Positions 1 through 11,052 are shown, numbered from the stretch's first letter. The stretch: 64,000 nucleotides of DNA from Hoylesella shahii DSM 15611 = JCM 12083 (GCF_000613445.1 NZ_BAIZ01000001.1:124001-188000), one strand, 5' to 3'. Numbers and translations: made by a program. Notes: a model not told the origin generated them from the letters alone.

Positions 1-437
1 ATGACTACATCCCTTTCTAAATTTACTATACGGCTATAAGAAACAACTTTTGGAAAAAGATAGCATAGCTGTTTGCATACTTTTTCAAAATAGAAATGTT
101 TAAAGCAGCGATAACCCGAATCGTGAAAAACATTCATTATAAGCATGACTTCTGCCTTTGACTTTGTATAATTTCGATAACATTTTCTTTTTGGGGTGAT
201 TTTAGCGTATATTTTGCTTGCATTGCATCAAAAAACTTTCAGAAATTATCTACCATACATTATTTTTTATAACTTTGTTCCGGGTAAGCATAGTTATTTT
301 TGTTTGTGATTTCTGAAATTAAACACCTTAAAGTTGCAATAAATTTCACCAAATACCAAATTCACAAACACTTATAATTTATCGAACTCACGTTATTTAA
401 TTAAGACTTACATCATGATTAAGCAGAAAGATTACAT
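1..437. other. Gene-free left end with possible promoter
   Basis: AT-rich, with no coding sequence that I can support. A TAACTTTG box at 270-277 matches the Bacteroidetes -7 consensus TAnnTTTG and points towards the gene starting at 438, which would give a leader of about 155 bases. No clear TTTG lies at the expected -33 distance, so the promoter call is moderate. Nothing else is recognisable here; the upstream gene is outside the window. Confidence 0.4.
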
Positions 438-1289
438 ATGAGAAGTATCATTATTTTCTTTATTTGTTTTTCATTTACATTACATGCGCAAGAAAAACAA
501 GGACGTGTAATGCGTCCTAACAGTAGAGGTTTAGGAAAATGTTCAGTGATTGGGCAGGCCCCAATTAAAGTTATATATGCTCTAAATGCTAAGGATATTA
601 GCGATGAACATACTTATTTAGATTCTCAAGTACTTCTAATAGGAAAAGGTTTGAGTAAGCTTTATAGCCGTTTCTTAGAACTAAACGATTCTTTACATGA
701 TGATTTTATTAAGCGAAACCCAAATGCAACTAGCATACCAAGAATAATGTTTTCAGGAGGAAGGAACAATCAATATTGGAGTGAGTATCAATTTACAGAT
801 ATTTACTCGACTAACAACACATATACTTGCTATGCTAAGATGCCATGGGCCATGGAGCGCTATAACGCTTTCTATACTGAGTCGATGTATCAACAACATT
901 GGACGCTTTCTGATGAGCAGCTATCAATACTGGGGTATGATTGTCAAAAAGCAACTTGCCATTGGAGAGGCCGAACTTTTGAGGCATGGTTTACTTCTAA
1001 AATTCCTACGCGATTAGGCCCATGGATATTTGGAGGATTGCCTGGACTAATTTTAAAACTATACGACAAAGAACATCTCTATACATGGGAAGCTGTAGAG
1101 ATAAAATCTGGTAATTTTCCAATTATTAAAAGTGAATATAAAGGATTTATTAAGGATACACGTGAACATATTTATAAATTACAAGTAGCCGCAAATCGAG
1201 ATCACCTTAAAACAGCTGGAGCCCGTGATTATCAAACGGGGCAATTAAAATCAAAGCCACACCCTTACGAGCCATTAGAGAAAGAATAG
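438..1289 (+). CDS. GLPGLI family exported protein
   Basis: This 283-residue protein has a short N-terminal signal peptide ending near the HAQ at residues 16-18. It carries the family-naming GLPGLI motif followed by LKLYD at roughly residues 199-209. The family occurs widely in Bacteroidetes and its biochemical role is not established. The stop codon touches the start codon of the TonB-type receptor gene at 1290, so the two are almost certainly co-transcribed and translationally coupled. That pairing suggests an accessory role for an outer-membrane receptor, which is an inference from position. Confidence 0.85.
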   Translation: MRSIIIFFICFSFTLHAQEKQGRVMRPNSRGLGKCSVIGQAPIKVIYALNAKDISDEHTYLDSQVLLIGKGLSKLYSRFLELNDSLHDDFIKRNPNATSIPRIMFSGGRNNQYWSEYQFTDIYSTNNTYTCYAKMPWAMERYNAFYTESMYQQHWTLSDEQLSILGYDCQKATCHWRGRTFEAWFTSKIPTRLGPWIFGGLPGLILKLYDKEHLYTWEAVEIKSGNFPIIKSEYKGFIKDTREHIYKLQVAANRDHLKTAGARDYQTGQLKSKPHPYEPLEKE

Positions 1290-4027
1290 ATGAAAACCAC
1301 AACCATATTCAGCCTGCTGATTATTTTTTGCTTGAAGATACAAGCTCAAACTGTCATTGAAGGTAGTGTGCTAGATGCACAGGGCAAGTTTGGAGATGCC
1401 ATTGTAACAGTAACGGCAAAAGGGACTAGTATCGTACTGGCATTTGCAGAGACAGATACTAAGGGTGACTATCGTTTGGAGGTTAATTCACAATCCGATA
1501 GTTTAACAATTACCGCAGCAGGTATGTCTATAGGGCAGCAAGTTAAAGTTGTTGCTAACCGTTCACAACGGTTAAACTTTCGAGTCAAAGAAAAGGTATT
1601 ACAACTTAAGGAAGTTAAAGTTCATGCCAAGAAAATACGACAAAACGGTGATACTCTTAACTATTCTGTTGGTGCATATCAGCAGCAAGACGATCGCACT
1701 ATAGGCGATGTTTTAAAGCGTATGCCTGGGATAGAAGTGTCAGATAATGGTTGTATAAAATTCAATGGAAAAAGTATCTCAAAGTTTTATGTTGAAGACA
1801 TGGATTTGTTGCAAGGTCGCTATGGTCTTGCAACAGGAAATATCAATGCAAAAGATGTTGGTTTGGTTCAGGTGCTTGAGAATCATCAACCAGTGAAAGC
1901 CCTACAGGGACGAACACCAACCGATGATGTCGCTATAAATCTGAAATTAAGAAATGCTGCTAAAGGTACAGTAGCAGTAAACACAATGCTCGGTGGTGGT
2001 GGTCAACAATCTGGTGGATGGGGCTTCGGAATGCGTTCCCTATCTGATGGACAAAATCCTATTGGCAGAAACCCATTATGGACGGCAGAGGTTGTAGGTA
2101 TGTACTTTGCAAAACGTAGGCAGAATATAACACTCTATAAAGGAAACAATATAGGTGATGATGTTTCCCAAGAATTAACTTCACATTATTCAGGTATCAA
2201 TGCTGTAGAGCTTGTTGCGTTTGCCCCATTGGGTGTTGTTACGCCCTCTGGTAGTGGATTACCACAGAAACGAACTTTTGACAATCAGTCACACATAGTA
2301 TCAATGAACCACTTGGAGAAAATAGGCAAACAATCTGAACTAACTTTGAATATGTCATATCTCCATGCATCTATACGACAAGAAGGTGTCTCAGAAGCCG
2401 ACCGATTTTATAGTTCTAATCAACGACTATTGAGCAGCGAGTCGCTTATATTTGTAACGCACATGAATAATCTTAGTACAAATTTAAGATACAATCGCAA
2501 TGGTGAAAATGGTTTTATAGCCAATGTACTGAAGTTAGATGGAGAATGGAATAATGATAACGTACAGAGCCAACTTACCTCTGACCTAACAGGAGTTGCC
2601 CCCATCAACTATGGAGACAATCGGGTTTATCAATATTTCCATCGCCCTTCGCTAACAGTAAGTAATACAATGAATCTCATTCAGAATTATGGTAAACGTA
2701 CACTTGACTTGCATTTCTCTGTTGGTTATGCCCAGCGCCCTAACACATTGATGGTTGGTGTGGATTCGCTTTTGCCACAAACATCAGTCCATTATAATCA
2801 AGAATTGAAGTCACGCAACATAGCTGGTGACTTCCACACTAACTTTACCTTTCACTTAGGATTGTTCTCTATAGACTATGGGGTTTTCGCTAATGCCAAT
2901 TTGCATGGCATAAAGACAGATTTAAGTGGTTTTACTAATTTGATGGCAAATGGTACTCAAAATCACACATCACAGTCGGTATTGAATGATTTATGGTATA
3001 ACACTTATGAATTATCGCTAAATCAACAATACAAATTCGAGCAGGCAGGTTGCGTCTCTCCCTTACCTGCCCTCTAAACTTATACACACAAACTCTTGAT
3101 GACCGCATCACTAAAAACAAGAATAAATATACCCGTTTGCTTGTAACACCATCGTTTACTGTAAACTATGAGTGGCGTGATTGGAGTGGTAACATTAATG
3201 CAACATACTATAAGAATGTCGGAGATCCTGGAAGTATCTATAGTGGCTATATAATGAACAACTACCGAACATTTCAACGATCGTATGTTGAACATTTGTC
3301 AGAAACAAGTTGCTTCACAACGAGTGCATCAGTTGGGTATCGTAGTGCTCTTACAGCAACCTTTTTTCGTATAAATGGTAACTATGGACACACTCGTGAC
3401 AACCAAATTTATAGTTATGAATATCGAGGTGCAACCAGTGTTGTACATGCTATTGATAAAAAAACATATACAGATAATTATGCTTTCGGCTTTGATGGCA
3501 GCAAAGGTTTTGATTGGTTACAATCAACCATTCGTGCTTTTGGAGGCTATAACTATAGTAAAAGTGAACTTCTCATTGCTCAGAATCTTTACCCTTTCCA
3601 TTCTCGAACAATCAGTATTGGAGGAGGTGGTACTATCACTCCTCTTGAATGGCTTAATATTGTTATTACCAGCGGATATGCATGGAATGTCTCCTCCATT
3701 GATGTTGTTAATAATTATTCTTCACAGACTATTCGAACAGCTACTCAGCGTATCAAATTTAATATCTTTGTCACTAAGCAATTTACATTTACTACTATAA
3801 TAGAAGGTAATTACAACAATTTTACCGAAAAGAACAGGCACACATGGTTTGGAGACATGTTGTTTAAATACAAATTGAAGCATATAGAATTAGACTTGCA
3901 AGCCAATAATCTTTTCAATCAGCAGCAGTACACAAGGGTTCATTATAGTGGTCTTGATATATATTCGTCTACTTCGCAATTGAGACCTCTTAACATAGTT
4001 GGGACTATACGATTTAAAATATTATAG
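1290..4027 (+). CDS. TonB-dependent receptor-like outer-membrane beta-barrel protein, frameshifted near 3050
   Basis: Two overlapping reading frames together make a protein of about 912 residues. It has a signal peptide (cut after QAQ near residue 20), a carboxypeptidase-regulatory-like beta-sandwich (about 22-95), a plug-like segment (about 115-205, with GDVLKRMPGIEV and FYVEDMDLL), and a long beta-strand-rich barrel ending in TIRFKIL. The frame changes at about 3048-3052, where one base is missing after GCAGG. Restoring one base continues the barrel as AG-L-RLSLTCPLNLY. It should act as an outer-membrane transporter or assembly barrel with the adjacent GLPGLI protein. The substrate is unknown. 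I treat it as one gene with a sequence error rather than as two genes. Confidence 0.8.
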
Positions 4028-4643
4028 AATAGAAAAAGCATAAAAAAATGACTTTGTTAATCGATTGGGAGGGGGGGGGTAAACAATATCAATATTTAAG
4101 GAAAACTTTTCGTCGAAAAAAATCTCCGCGAGAATCGGTTATTTGCGAGCGAATGGACAGTTGGTGAAAAATATAGCACTCACAATGTTAAATTTTATAC
4201 TAAATATTTTACACTAAACCAACCTATGCACCCTTAACCCTTAAACCCAAATCAATGGTTAGAGCCGTTTAGGTTTTGTGTAGGGTTGAGCCCCCCACCC
4301 GACTTATTCTGTTGACAGGGCGCTACGCAAGAAAAAGATAGGCAAAAGATGCCGACTAGCATACGAAAAATTAACTGGAAGCCATGAAAATAATCTAAAA
4401 ACATGTGATAAGCGGTATAACGACTGATAGGAATAAATGAAACGAGCAGAGAAATTAAGCAATCACAATCATACAACACGAAAACACTCTTCGTCAATTG
4501 GCGATTAAGCATTAATTCGGGAAACTTGCGTTGTATGCTAAAGCTTTGGGCGCTCGTTTACTCTTAAAATAAGACAGTTCAAAGAGGATATTGATAAGAA
4601 GTTTATTACTGCATTAACCAGTTAAAACCAATTGAGCACTCGT
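4028..4643. repeat. Gene-free region with partial dispersed repeat element (copy I)
   Basis: No convincing gene lies here. A run of nine G (4071-4079) follows the receptor gene. Positions 4121-4225 match the end module of the longer elements at 19832-19927 and 51323-51436, sharing CGCGAGAAT, TTATTTGC, ACTCACAATGTTAAA and AATATTTTACA, plus AACCAACCT with the third copy. Positions 4249-4430 match 50547-50740, sharing AGTTTGG/AGGTTTTGTGTA-type sequence, GCCGACTAGCA, GGAAGCCAT and GATAAGC..TATAAC. The 22-bp tandem units of the other copies are absent. An 86-codon minus-strand frame here is not conserved between copies. Confidence 0.7.
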
Positions 4644-6353
4644 TTACTTCTTAGTAAACATCCCCAAACGATGGCCAACACCCTTGCTATTAAGCGCTCT
4701 AAGCACATAAACACCATTGACAAGGCTTCGCACATCAAGCCTATCGCTTTGAGAAGAAAGCGTGGCAACATGTTGCCCTTGCAGACTTTCTACCACCCAC
4801 ACGCGCCCCCAAAGGGCATCAGCGCCAACAGGTAGCAACACCCTTCCATCGCTATAAAGCAACATCTTGAGTTGGCTTTTACCTCCGCCTGCAGCCTTGA
4901 GCGCTTGCAAAGGTTGGCTTTCGTTGCCATATCGGTCGATAGCGGTAATGGCAAAATACATTTTGGCGTTACGTGGGCTCACCGTAATGCTGTTTTTGGC
5001 ATAGCGCACAGCAATGAGATTGCGTGCATCGCTAACATCAACAGGTAGCATTGTGCTAGCATATACATTATAGAATAGGTTTGGCGAATTGTTTGTGACA
5101 CGTGCTGCATCCCAACTAACCACAACTCTGCCTTGCTCTTCGGTCGTGGTGAGATTGGTAGGGGGCAAGGGTTGTTTGCTATTTTCCCAGGTCAAGGCTG
5201 GCGCAAGGGCTGGCGTTGGTGTAAAAATGCGCTGTGCATAGGTGTAAATCCCCTTGAGGTTATCGGTAAAAAACTTGCTTCTGAAATATGCATGGCCCAT
5301 GCCATATTGCCTAGTAAACTGAAGTTCGCGAGTAATAACATCGAGCGCCCAATTCTTTTCGCTAGGCGACATAAAGTAAATGCCCAATCCAGGCACCACC
5401 ATTCTGCCGTGACTTTGCTCTGCCCAGTCTATTGCGAAGGGATAAAAGTTGTTGCCTTGAAAATACATCATGGGATAAAGCGCATCCATCAATCCATCAC
5501 GAAGCCAGGCTTGCGCATCTTGACACACCTTAGCATAAGCATTCCAGCCATTACTGCCAAACCTACTTAGGTCGCTATACTTCCCAATGGGCGAGCAACT
5601 ATATTTCACCCAAGGCTTTGCAGCTTTCACCTTGTTACCAATAGCACGCACAATGCCAGTGATGTTTTGCCTAGCAGCATCGTGCGATATATTTATTTTC
5701 CAGGTTTCGGGATAGCGAATATAGTCAAGATGTAATCCATCGATGTCGTATCGTTCGGTTATCTCCTTGCACATGTTAGCCAGATAAGTAGCCGTGGCTG
5801 TGTTTTCGGGGTCCATAAATCCCTCTTCGCCCACCTTCTTAATAAGGTTGGGATGTTTACTGCGAAGCGTTTTACAACCTAAGCCATTCCATTTTCCCAC
5901 AGGAATGGTTACCACCCAGGCATGAAGTTCCATTCCACGCTTATGACATTCGTCGATGGCAAAGGCTAAAGGGTCGTAGCCAGGCGACCTACCAGGCACG
6001 CCCGATAAGCATCCGTCCCAAGGTTCGAGCTGCGAAGGGTAAACCACAGTTCCACGAACACGCGTCTGAAACAACACAGTATTAATACCCGAACGTTGCA
6101 ACTTATCCAAAATATCGCACAGTTCTTGCTTCTGCCTACCAGCAACCAAGCTGTTTTGGGCATACGAATGCGGCCAATCCAGTCCGCCAATGGTGGTGAG
6201 CCACACCGCCCTCACCTCACGTTTAGGCAATTTCCAACCCTGCAAAGCATTGGGTTTGAAAAACGAAAATGATTGGGCACACAGTGAAGTGGCGACAGTA
6301 AGTGCAAAAAATAACAGCAAGTATTTATTTGAAAACGACAGTTGCTTTATCAT
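4644..6353 (-). CDS. Family 10-like glycosyl hydrolase (GHL10/DUF187) with fibronectin III domain
   Basis: This 569-residue exported protein has a signal peptide ending near SLCAQ (about residue 26). It is followed by the GHL10 TIM-barrel domain: REVRAVWLTTIGGLDWP near 46-62, then HAWVV, LHLDYIRYP and PMMYFQGN. A fibronectin type III-like domain with PPTNLTT..VVVSWDA follows at about 395-480, then a short C-terminal beta domain. Relatives of this fold cleave glycosidic bonds in cell-wall-derived or other glycans (DigH is the best known). The exact substrate is not visible. The gene stands alone on the minus strand, opposite the small barrel gene at 6619. Confidence 0.85.
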   Translation of the reverse strand: MIKQLSFSNKYLLLFFALTVATSLCAQSFSFFKPNALQGWKLPKREVRAVWLTTIGGLDWPHSYAQNSLVAGRQKQELCDILDKLQRSGINTVLFQTRVRGTVVYPSQLEPWDGCLSGVPGRSPGYDPLAFAIDECHKRGMELHAWVVTIPVGKWNGLGCKTLRSKHPNLIKKVGEEGFMDPENTATATYLANMCKEITERYDIDGLHLDYIRYPETWKINISHDAARQNITGIVRAIGNKVKAAKPWVKYSCSPIGKYSDLSRFGSNGWNAYAKVCQDAQAWLRDGLMDALYPMMYFQGNNFYPFAIDWAEQSHGRMVVPGLGIYFMSPSEKNWALDVITRELQFTRQYGMGHAYFRSKFFTDNLKGIYTYAQRIFTPTPALAPALTWENSKQPLPPTNLTTTEEQGRVVVSWDAARVTNNSPNLFYNVYASTMLPVDVSDARNLIAVRYAKNSITVSPRNAKMYFAITAIDRYGNESQPLQALKAAGGGKSQLKMLLYSDGRVLLPVGADALWGRVWVVESLQGQHVATLSSQSDRLDVRSLVNGVYVLRALNSKGVGHRLGMFTKK

Positions 6354-6442
6354 TCGTAAGTCTCTCTATCTGTTGTTGTTGCCTAGTTCAAATCCCAGGC
6401 ACGATTAAATGTTTACTAAGATATCTAAATATATAACGAATG

Positions 6443-6450
6443 CAAAGATA
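6443..6450 (-). promoter_or_regulatory. -7 box for the GH10-like gene
   Basis: CAAAGATA on the plus strand reads TATCTTTG on the minus strand, a match to TAnnTTTG. It lies about 90 bases upstream of the minus-strand start at 6353. No TTTG is visible at the usual -33 distance. Confidence 0.5.
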
Positions 6451-6483
6451 AGTATATTTCTCGCATTTGTCGAATAATTTATT

Positions 6484-6491
6484 TACTTTTG
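6484..6491 (+). promoter_or_regulatory. -7 box for the 6619 barrel gene
   Basis: TACTTTTG fits TAnnTTTG and lies about 127 bases before the start at 6619. A TTTG occurs at 6466-6469, but only 14 bases upstream, shorter than the usual 19-21. It forms a divergent promoter pair with the box at 6443-6450. Confidence 0.45.
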
Positions 6492-6618
6492 CAGTTAATG
6501 TGGTTAAACGTTGGTAAAAGGCGGTTAAGCTTGTAACATAACGCACCGCAATCATAGGCGTTTGAGCTGCAAAATAGAGAATAATCAATATCGAATTTAA
6601 AGTATTAATCCTTTAGAA

Positions 6619-7106
6619 ATGAAAAAGAAGTTAGGTTTGCTTATCGTGTCGTTGATGCTAACACTCACGGCAAGCGCGCAGTTTGAAGAAGAAAAAGTTT
6701 ACGTGGCCGGTTCGTTAACAGGACTAGACCTCAATTACAATGGCAACAATGGGTTTAGTTTTGGCGTGCAAGCAAAGCTGGTTATTTCTTTGACGATGCT
6801 TGGATGATGCTAGGACAAGTGGCATATAACCACTCGGGCAATGAAACCGTACCCGACTATATCGCAGTTGGTGCGGGCCTAAGATATTATATCGAGCAAA
6901 ACGGGCTCTATGTGGGTGTTAATGCGACACTTGTTCACACTTACCGCAACTACAATGACCTGATGCCTGGAATAGAATTGGGCTATGCTTTCTTTGTTAG
7001 TCGCACCGTAACTATCGAGCCATCTGTTTATTACAACCAATCGTTTAAGAGCCATACCAAATACTCAACCGCAGGGTTTAAAATTGGTATCGGTATCTAC
7101 ATCTAA
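6619..7106 (+). CDS. Small outer-membrane beta-barrel protein, frameshifted near 6777
   Basis: The N-terminal frame gives a signal peptide (cut near ASAQ, residue 20) followed by alternating beta-strand sequence. The second frame continues with barrel strands and a terminal GFKIGIGIYI, typical of a closing strand. One base is missing at AAAGCTGG (AGCT at 6776-6779). Adding G or A there gives QAK-AGYFFDDAWMMLGQVAYN and restores a protein of about 162 residues. It resembles small opacity- or PorT-like barrels, with unknown function. It is a single gene with a one-base lesion. Confidence 0.75.
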
Positions 7107-7246
7107 CAGAAAGCAAACAAAAAATACAAACAAGGCATAGGCATTGCAGGCACAAAAAACGCCTCTGCTACCACCAATAAGGTAAAAACAGCGCAAACAA
7201 ATGCGCTAAAGGTAAATCGCCTACCCTTGTTTCTACAACCCTACGT

Positions 7247-7283
7247 GGCTCGCATGTGGCTTATCTGCCAAAGCATGCGAGCC
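7247..7283. terminator. Long hairpin after the small barrel gene
   Basis: GGCTCGCATG (7247-7256) pairs perfectly with CATGCGAGCC (7274-7283). A nested TGGC/GCCA pair closes a TTATCT loop, and an AAG bulge separates the two stems. No strong T-tract follows, so it may be a terminator or a processed 3' structure. The rest of 7107-7459 shows only the promoter listed next. Confidence 0.5.
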
Positions 7284-7354
7284 TAAGTAATATTATTGTG
7301 CACCATTTTTTAGTTAAATATTGCATATTAACGATGCATCCCTCTGATTATTCG

Positions 7355-7362
7355 TATATTTG
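7355..7362 (+). promoter_or_regulatory. -7 box upstream of the DUF4468 gene
   Basis: TATATTTG fits TAnnTTTG and lies about 97 bases upstream of the start at 7460. The -33 element is not clear. Confidence 0.4.
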
Positions 7363-7459
7363 TAAGTTCAATGCATAGCCTAAAGCAACAAATAGCCATG
7401 TACACAGCCCAAGGGCAATTGTATTCATCAGCTATTCAACGGCACAAAAACTCATCACG

Positions 7460-8113
7460 ATGAAAAGAAAACTATTTTTAGCGCTACTCTTCGCTCCTGT
7501 TTTCGCATTCGCACAAAACGAATGGGAACGTCCACAGGATAAAACGCAAAACAAATCTACGCAGACAACAAGTAAAATAGAGAAACAAAACCCCAATATA
7601 GATGCTCGATACCTAGAAGGCGCAGTGCCCGAGGTTGAAGGAAAGGTGGTGTTCGACTATGAAATAGACGTTCCTGGGAGAACCGCACAAGAGATTTATG
7701 ATGCCACCTATACAGCAATAGAAGAACTTACAAAGGGGCAAAACCAATTCCCAGAAAGTGCTATTGCGCTGGTGAACAAGAAAGAGCATATCATAGCCGC
7801 TAGATTTAAGGAGTGGTTGGTGTTTCAAAACTCGTTTCTGTCGCTCGACCGCACTGTGTTTAATTACACGATAATTGCTAAATGCTACGACGGAAAGCTT
7901 AATCTAAGCTTATCGCGTATAAACTATGCCTACGAAATGAATCGCGGAGCTGGCAACGGACTGGAAACAACAGCTGAGAAATGGATAACCGACAAATATG
8001 GATTGAACAAAGCTAAAACGAAACTCAGTAAGATGTCGGGCAAATTCAGACGTAAAACTATCGACCGCAAAGACGAGGTGTTTGAAACCATTAAACAACG
8101 CCTGCAACAATAA
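7460..8113 (+). CDS. DUF4468 domain exported protein
   Basis: This 217-residue protein has a clear signal peptide (MKRKLFLALLFAPVFAFAQ). The central domain begins about residue 60 with EGKVVFDYEIDVPGRTAQEIYDA and includes the region KEWLVFQNS..LDRTVFNYTI. This is the layout of DUF4468, a TBP-like-fold periplasmic or surface domain common in Bacteroidetes. The C-terminal tail is basic. No enzymatic motif is visible. It heads a cluster with a small membrane protein and a large porin, suggesting an envelope role. Confidence 0.75.
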   Translation: MKRKLFLALLFAPVFAFAQNEWERPQDKTQNKSTQTTSKIEKQNPNIDARYLEGAVPEVEGKVVFDYEIDVPGRTAQEIYDATYTAIEELTKGQNQFPESAIALVNKKEHIIAARFKEWLVFQNSFLSLDRTVFNYTIIAKCYDGKLNLSLSRINYAYEMNRGAGNGLETTAEKWITDKYGLNKAKTKLSKMSGKFRRKTIDRKDEVFETIKQRLQQ

Positions 8114-8185
8114 ACCCACCTTTGGGTAAGAAACAGGCTAAACGCACTCTAATCAAATAACATTAGCAACACTAAAAGCAAGTAC

Positions 8186-8401
8186 ATGGACACGCAATAT
8201 CCACACAAAAGACACAGACGAGATGATAAAGAACAAGACCAGTTCTTGTTTATTAGAAACATTCTAAACATTATTTTCATTCTTGGGGCAGCCGTTGGCT
8301 TAGCCGTATATTTCTTTTCAAGCACCACTGTGGGCACATTTATCATATTGGGCTCAATGGTTTTTAAAATAGCTGAAACAATACTTCGCTTTATCCGCTA
8401 G
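8186..8401 (+). CDS. Small two-helix membrane protein
   Basis: This 71-residue protein has a charged N-terminus (HKRHRRDDKEQDQ) followed by two hydrophobic segments at about residues 22-42 and 46-62. The stop codon directly precedes the porin start at 8402, and the spacing implies co-transcription and translational coupling. I do not recognise a named family. The tight junction and plausible topology support a real gene. Confidence 0.65.
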   Translation: MDTQYPHKRHRRDDKEQDQFLFIRNILNIIFILGAAVGLAVYFFSSTTVGTFIILGSMVFKIAETILRFIR

Positions 8402-10698
8402 ATGAACAGGTTACTAATGCTAGTTGTTGGGCTATCGATGGCTCTTTTGCCCGCGATTGCACAAGACGATTTTACACGCATTGATGAGAACGGAAACTTC
8501 TCGTCGAACACGAATGAGAATAAAAAAGACTCGCTGGGTTCTGATAAAGAAATACCCAAGGGATTAAAGGTTTGGACCGTAGACACGCGTTTTGGCGATA
8601 GGATTGCAGCGCAACCCGACACCCTTTCACACATGTTTATGAACAAACTCTACACCTACGGACTGCGAGGTGAATATAACCTGCTGGGTAACTTGGCGTC
8701 GCCCAGACTAAATCGTGTGTTTGTAGATAGACCCACCGATGCTCAATTTATCTTCACTCAGCCCTACAGTTACTTTATTGTGCCTGTAGATAGGTTCTTA
8801 TTCACCAACACGCTGTCGCCCATAACAAACCTTAGCTACTTTAGCTGTGGCGACAAGAACGATGGCGAAGACCATTTCACAGCTATCTTTGGTGTAAATG
8901 CAGGCAAACGTGTGGGCGTTGGATTTAAGTTTGATTACGACTATGGTCGCGGTTTCTACCAAAATCAAAGCACGGCCATGTTTAATTACACCATGTATGG
9001 GTCGTATCTGGGTGACAGATACCAGGCCCACTTGCTCTTTACCACCAATCATCAAAAGACAAGTGAAAACGGAGGTATCACAAACGACAACTATATCACT
9101 CACCCCGAAACATTTAACGAATCGTACTCAACAAACGAAATCCCAACTGTTCTAAGCAAAAACTGGAACAGAAACGATAATATAAACGTGTTTTTCACAC
9201 ACCGGTACAACATCGGATTTAACCGAAAAGTACCCATGACCAAAGAGGAAATCGAGGCAAAAAAGTTTGCCTTGGAGGCTAAGAAAGACCAAAACCTGCG
9301 CGAAAAAAATAAAAAAGGGCACTCGGGCGATAACAACAGCAAAGACAATGACAATAAAACCTATACAGGTAGACCCGATAATGCCACCATTGCTGGCGCT
9401 GAACCCGAAGACTCGGTACGTAACAACGCTAGAATTAAAGTTGGTAGCAAGGCGCAAGCAGACAGCTTAATGGCCATTAACAAACAAACAAAGAAAGATA
9501 CTGCATGGCTTAAAAACGAGTATGTACCCGTTACAAGCTTTGTACATACAGTGAATTTCGAAAACTATAAACGCATTTACGAGGCACACGAAACGCCAAC
9601 AGCTATTATGCCAACACTTATTATAATGCAGGTCGATTAACTGGCGACTCCATTTTTGATGAAACGCGCCACCGCCGACTGCGCAACACCTTGGCTCTAG
9701 CACTACTAGAAGGCTTTAACAAATGGGCTAAAGCCGGCATTAAGGCCTTTATTAGTAGCGATATACGCCATTATGAATTGCCCAACACACTAGGAAATCT
9801 AGAATCTTTTAATGAACAAACCATGAGCTTTGGCGGTCAGCTGGCAAAGACTCAAGGTAAGACGTTACACTACAGCGTTACAGCCGAAACGTGGTTTTTA
9901 GGAAAAGACGCAGGTCAACTCAAGGTAGACGCCACAGCCGACCTCAATTTTGCACTCTTCGGAGACACGGTAACGATGGCTGCAAGTGCATTCTTCCATC
10001 GCACAAGCCCTGGTTTCTACTTCCGTCATTACCAATCGAGACACCTATGGTGGGAAAACGACAATCTTTCTAAAACCATTCACTCGCGCCTACAAGCCAC
10101 ATTGAACTACCAAAAGACGCGAACAAAATTGCGTTTCGCCGTAGACGAGCTGAAAGATTACACCTATTTTGCACAAAACTACACGATAAACAACGACTTC
10201 ACACGTTCGGCTAACACCGTAACAGTTAAACAAAGTGGCTCGGCAATCAATCTGCTAACAGCCGAATTGATGCAAGATGTGAAATTTGGACCCCTTAACT
10301 GGGAGAGCGTTGTGACATGGCAACGAACCAGTCATCCTGATGTTCTGCCCCTCCCTTCGCTCAATATCTACACCAATCTGTATCTTCGTTTTAAAATAGC
10401 ACGTGTACTAAACTGCGACTTCGGTGCTGATATGCGATACTTCACAGCATACAACGCCCCCGATTATAGTGCCGCATTAGGACAGTTTGCTGTTCAAGCC
10501 CAAACAGATAAGGTGAAGATAGGAAATTATCCGCTCATTAACGTGTATGCCAATTTTAAACTTAAGCAGGCGCGATTCTTCATTTTGATGAACCACATCA
10601 ATGCAGGCAGCGGAAACAAAAACTATTTCTTCGCACCGCATTACCCCTTAAACGAACGCATGTTGTGCTTTGGTCTTAGCTGGAGTTTCTTTAATTAA
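8402..10698 (+). CDS. Putative porin (PF14121-like), frameshifted near 9602
   Basis: The reading begins with a signal peptide (PAIAQ near residue 20) and a beta-rich barrel region. It has a charged, low-complexity loop (about residues 280-350, rich in K, E, D and N) and continues in a second frame to a terminal FGLSWSFF strand. The break lies at CAACAGCTATTATG (AGCT at 9601-9604). Restoring one base gives PT-G-YYANTYYNAGRLTGDSIFDET and a single protein of about 765 residues. The size and architecture fit the large putative porins of Bacteroidetes. It lies in the outer membrane, with unknown solute. Confidence 0.8.
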
Positions 10699-10794
10699 AA
10701 CGCTTTTCTAAGCCCATAACAGTAAAAGAAACACCTCTCAAGGTAAAACAACAAAAAAGATACACAACAATAGGTATAAACTAAGAAATAAAAC

Positions 10795-10840
10795 CGCAAC
10801 GACGCTTATCTCTATAAAAGATAACGTGTTGCGTTTTTTT
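10795..10840 (+). terminator. Rho-independent-like terminator after the porin gene
   Basis: CGCAAC..ACG..TTATCT pairs with AGATAA.CGT..GTTGCG with two single-base bulges, and a run of seven T follows (10834-10840). It lies about 100 bases after the porin stop. Confidence 0.75.
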
Positions 10841-10941
10841 CGTAAATAAACTTCTTAAATGATAACATGTGGCAATACCATTGCAGTGAACACGGCATAC
10901 GTTTAAAATTACTTTAAAGTGAAAGATACAGCCAAAATCAA

Positions 10942-10972
10942 TTGTTTTATTGAACATTAATTTGTAACTTTG
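10942..10972 (+). promoter_or_regulatory. Promoter of tkt-rpiB
   Basis: TAACTTTG at 10965-10972 is a -7 box. A TTG at 10942-10944 lies 20 bases upstream, close to the expected -33 position. The predicted leader to the tkt start at 11053 is about 75 bases. Confidence 0.6.
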
Positions 10973-11052
10973 TTTCCATATTCAGGTGGGAACACATCAT
11001 CCCGAAAACAAAGCACATTGAAATGAACATGTTTAACTAAAAACTACAATAA

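Noticed and set aside
4071-4079. A phase-variable poly-G switch
   Set aside because: The nine-G run lies after the receptor stop codon and away from any promoter or start codon, so length change would have no obvious effect.
4252-4512. An 86-codon hydrophobic minus-strand frame in the first intergenic repeat
   Set aside because: The homologous segment at 50547-50760 carries stops and a different frame, so the similarity is at DNA level, not protein level.
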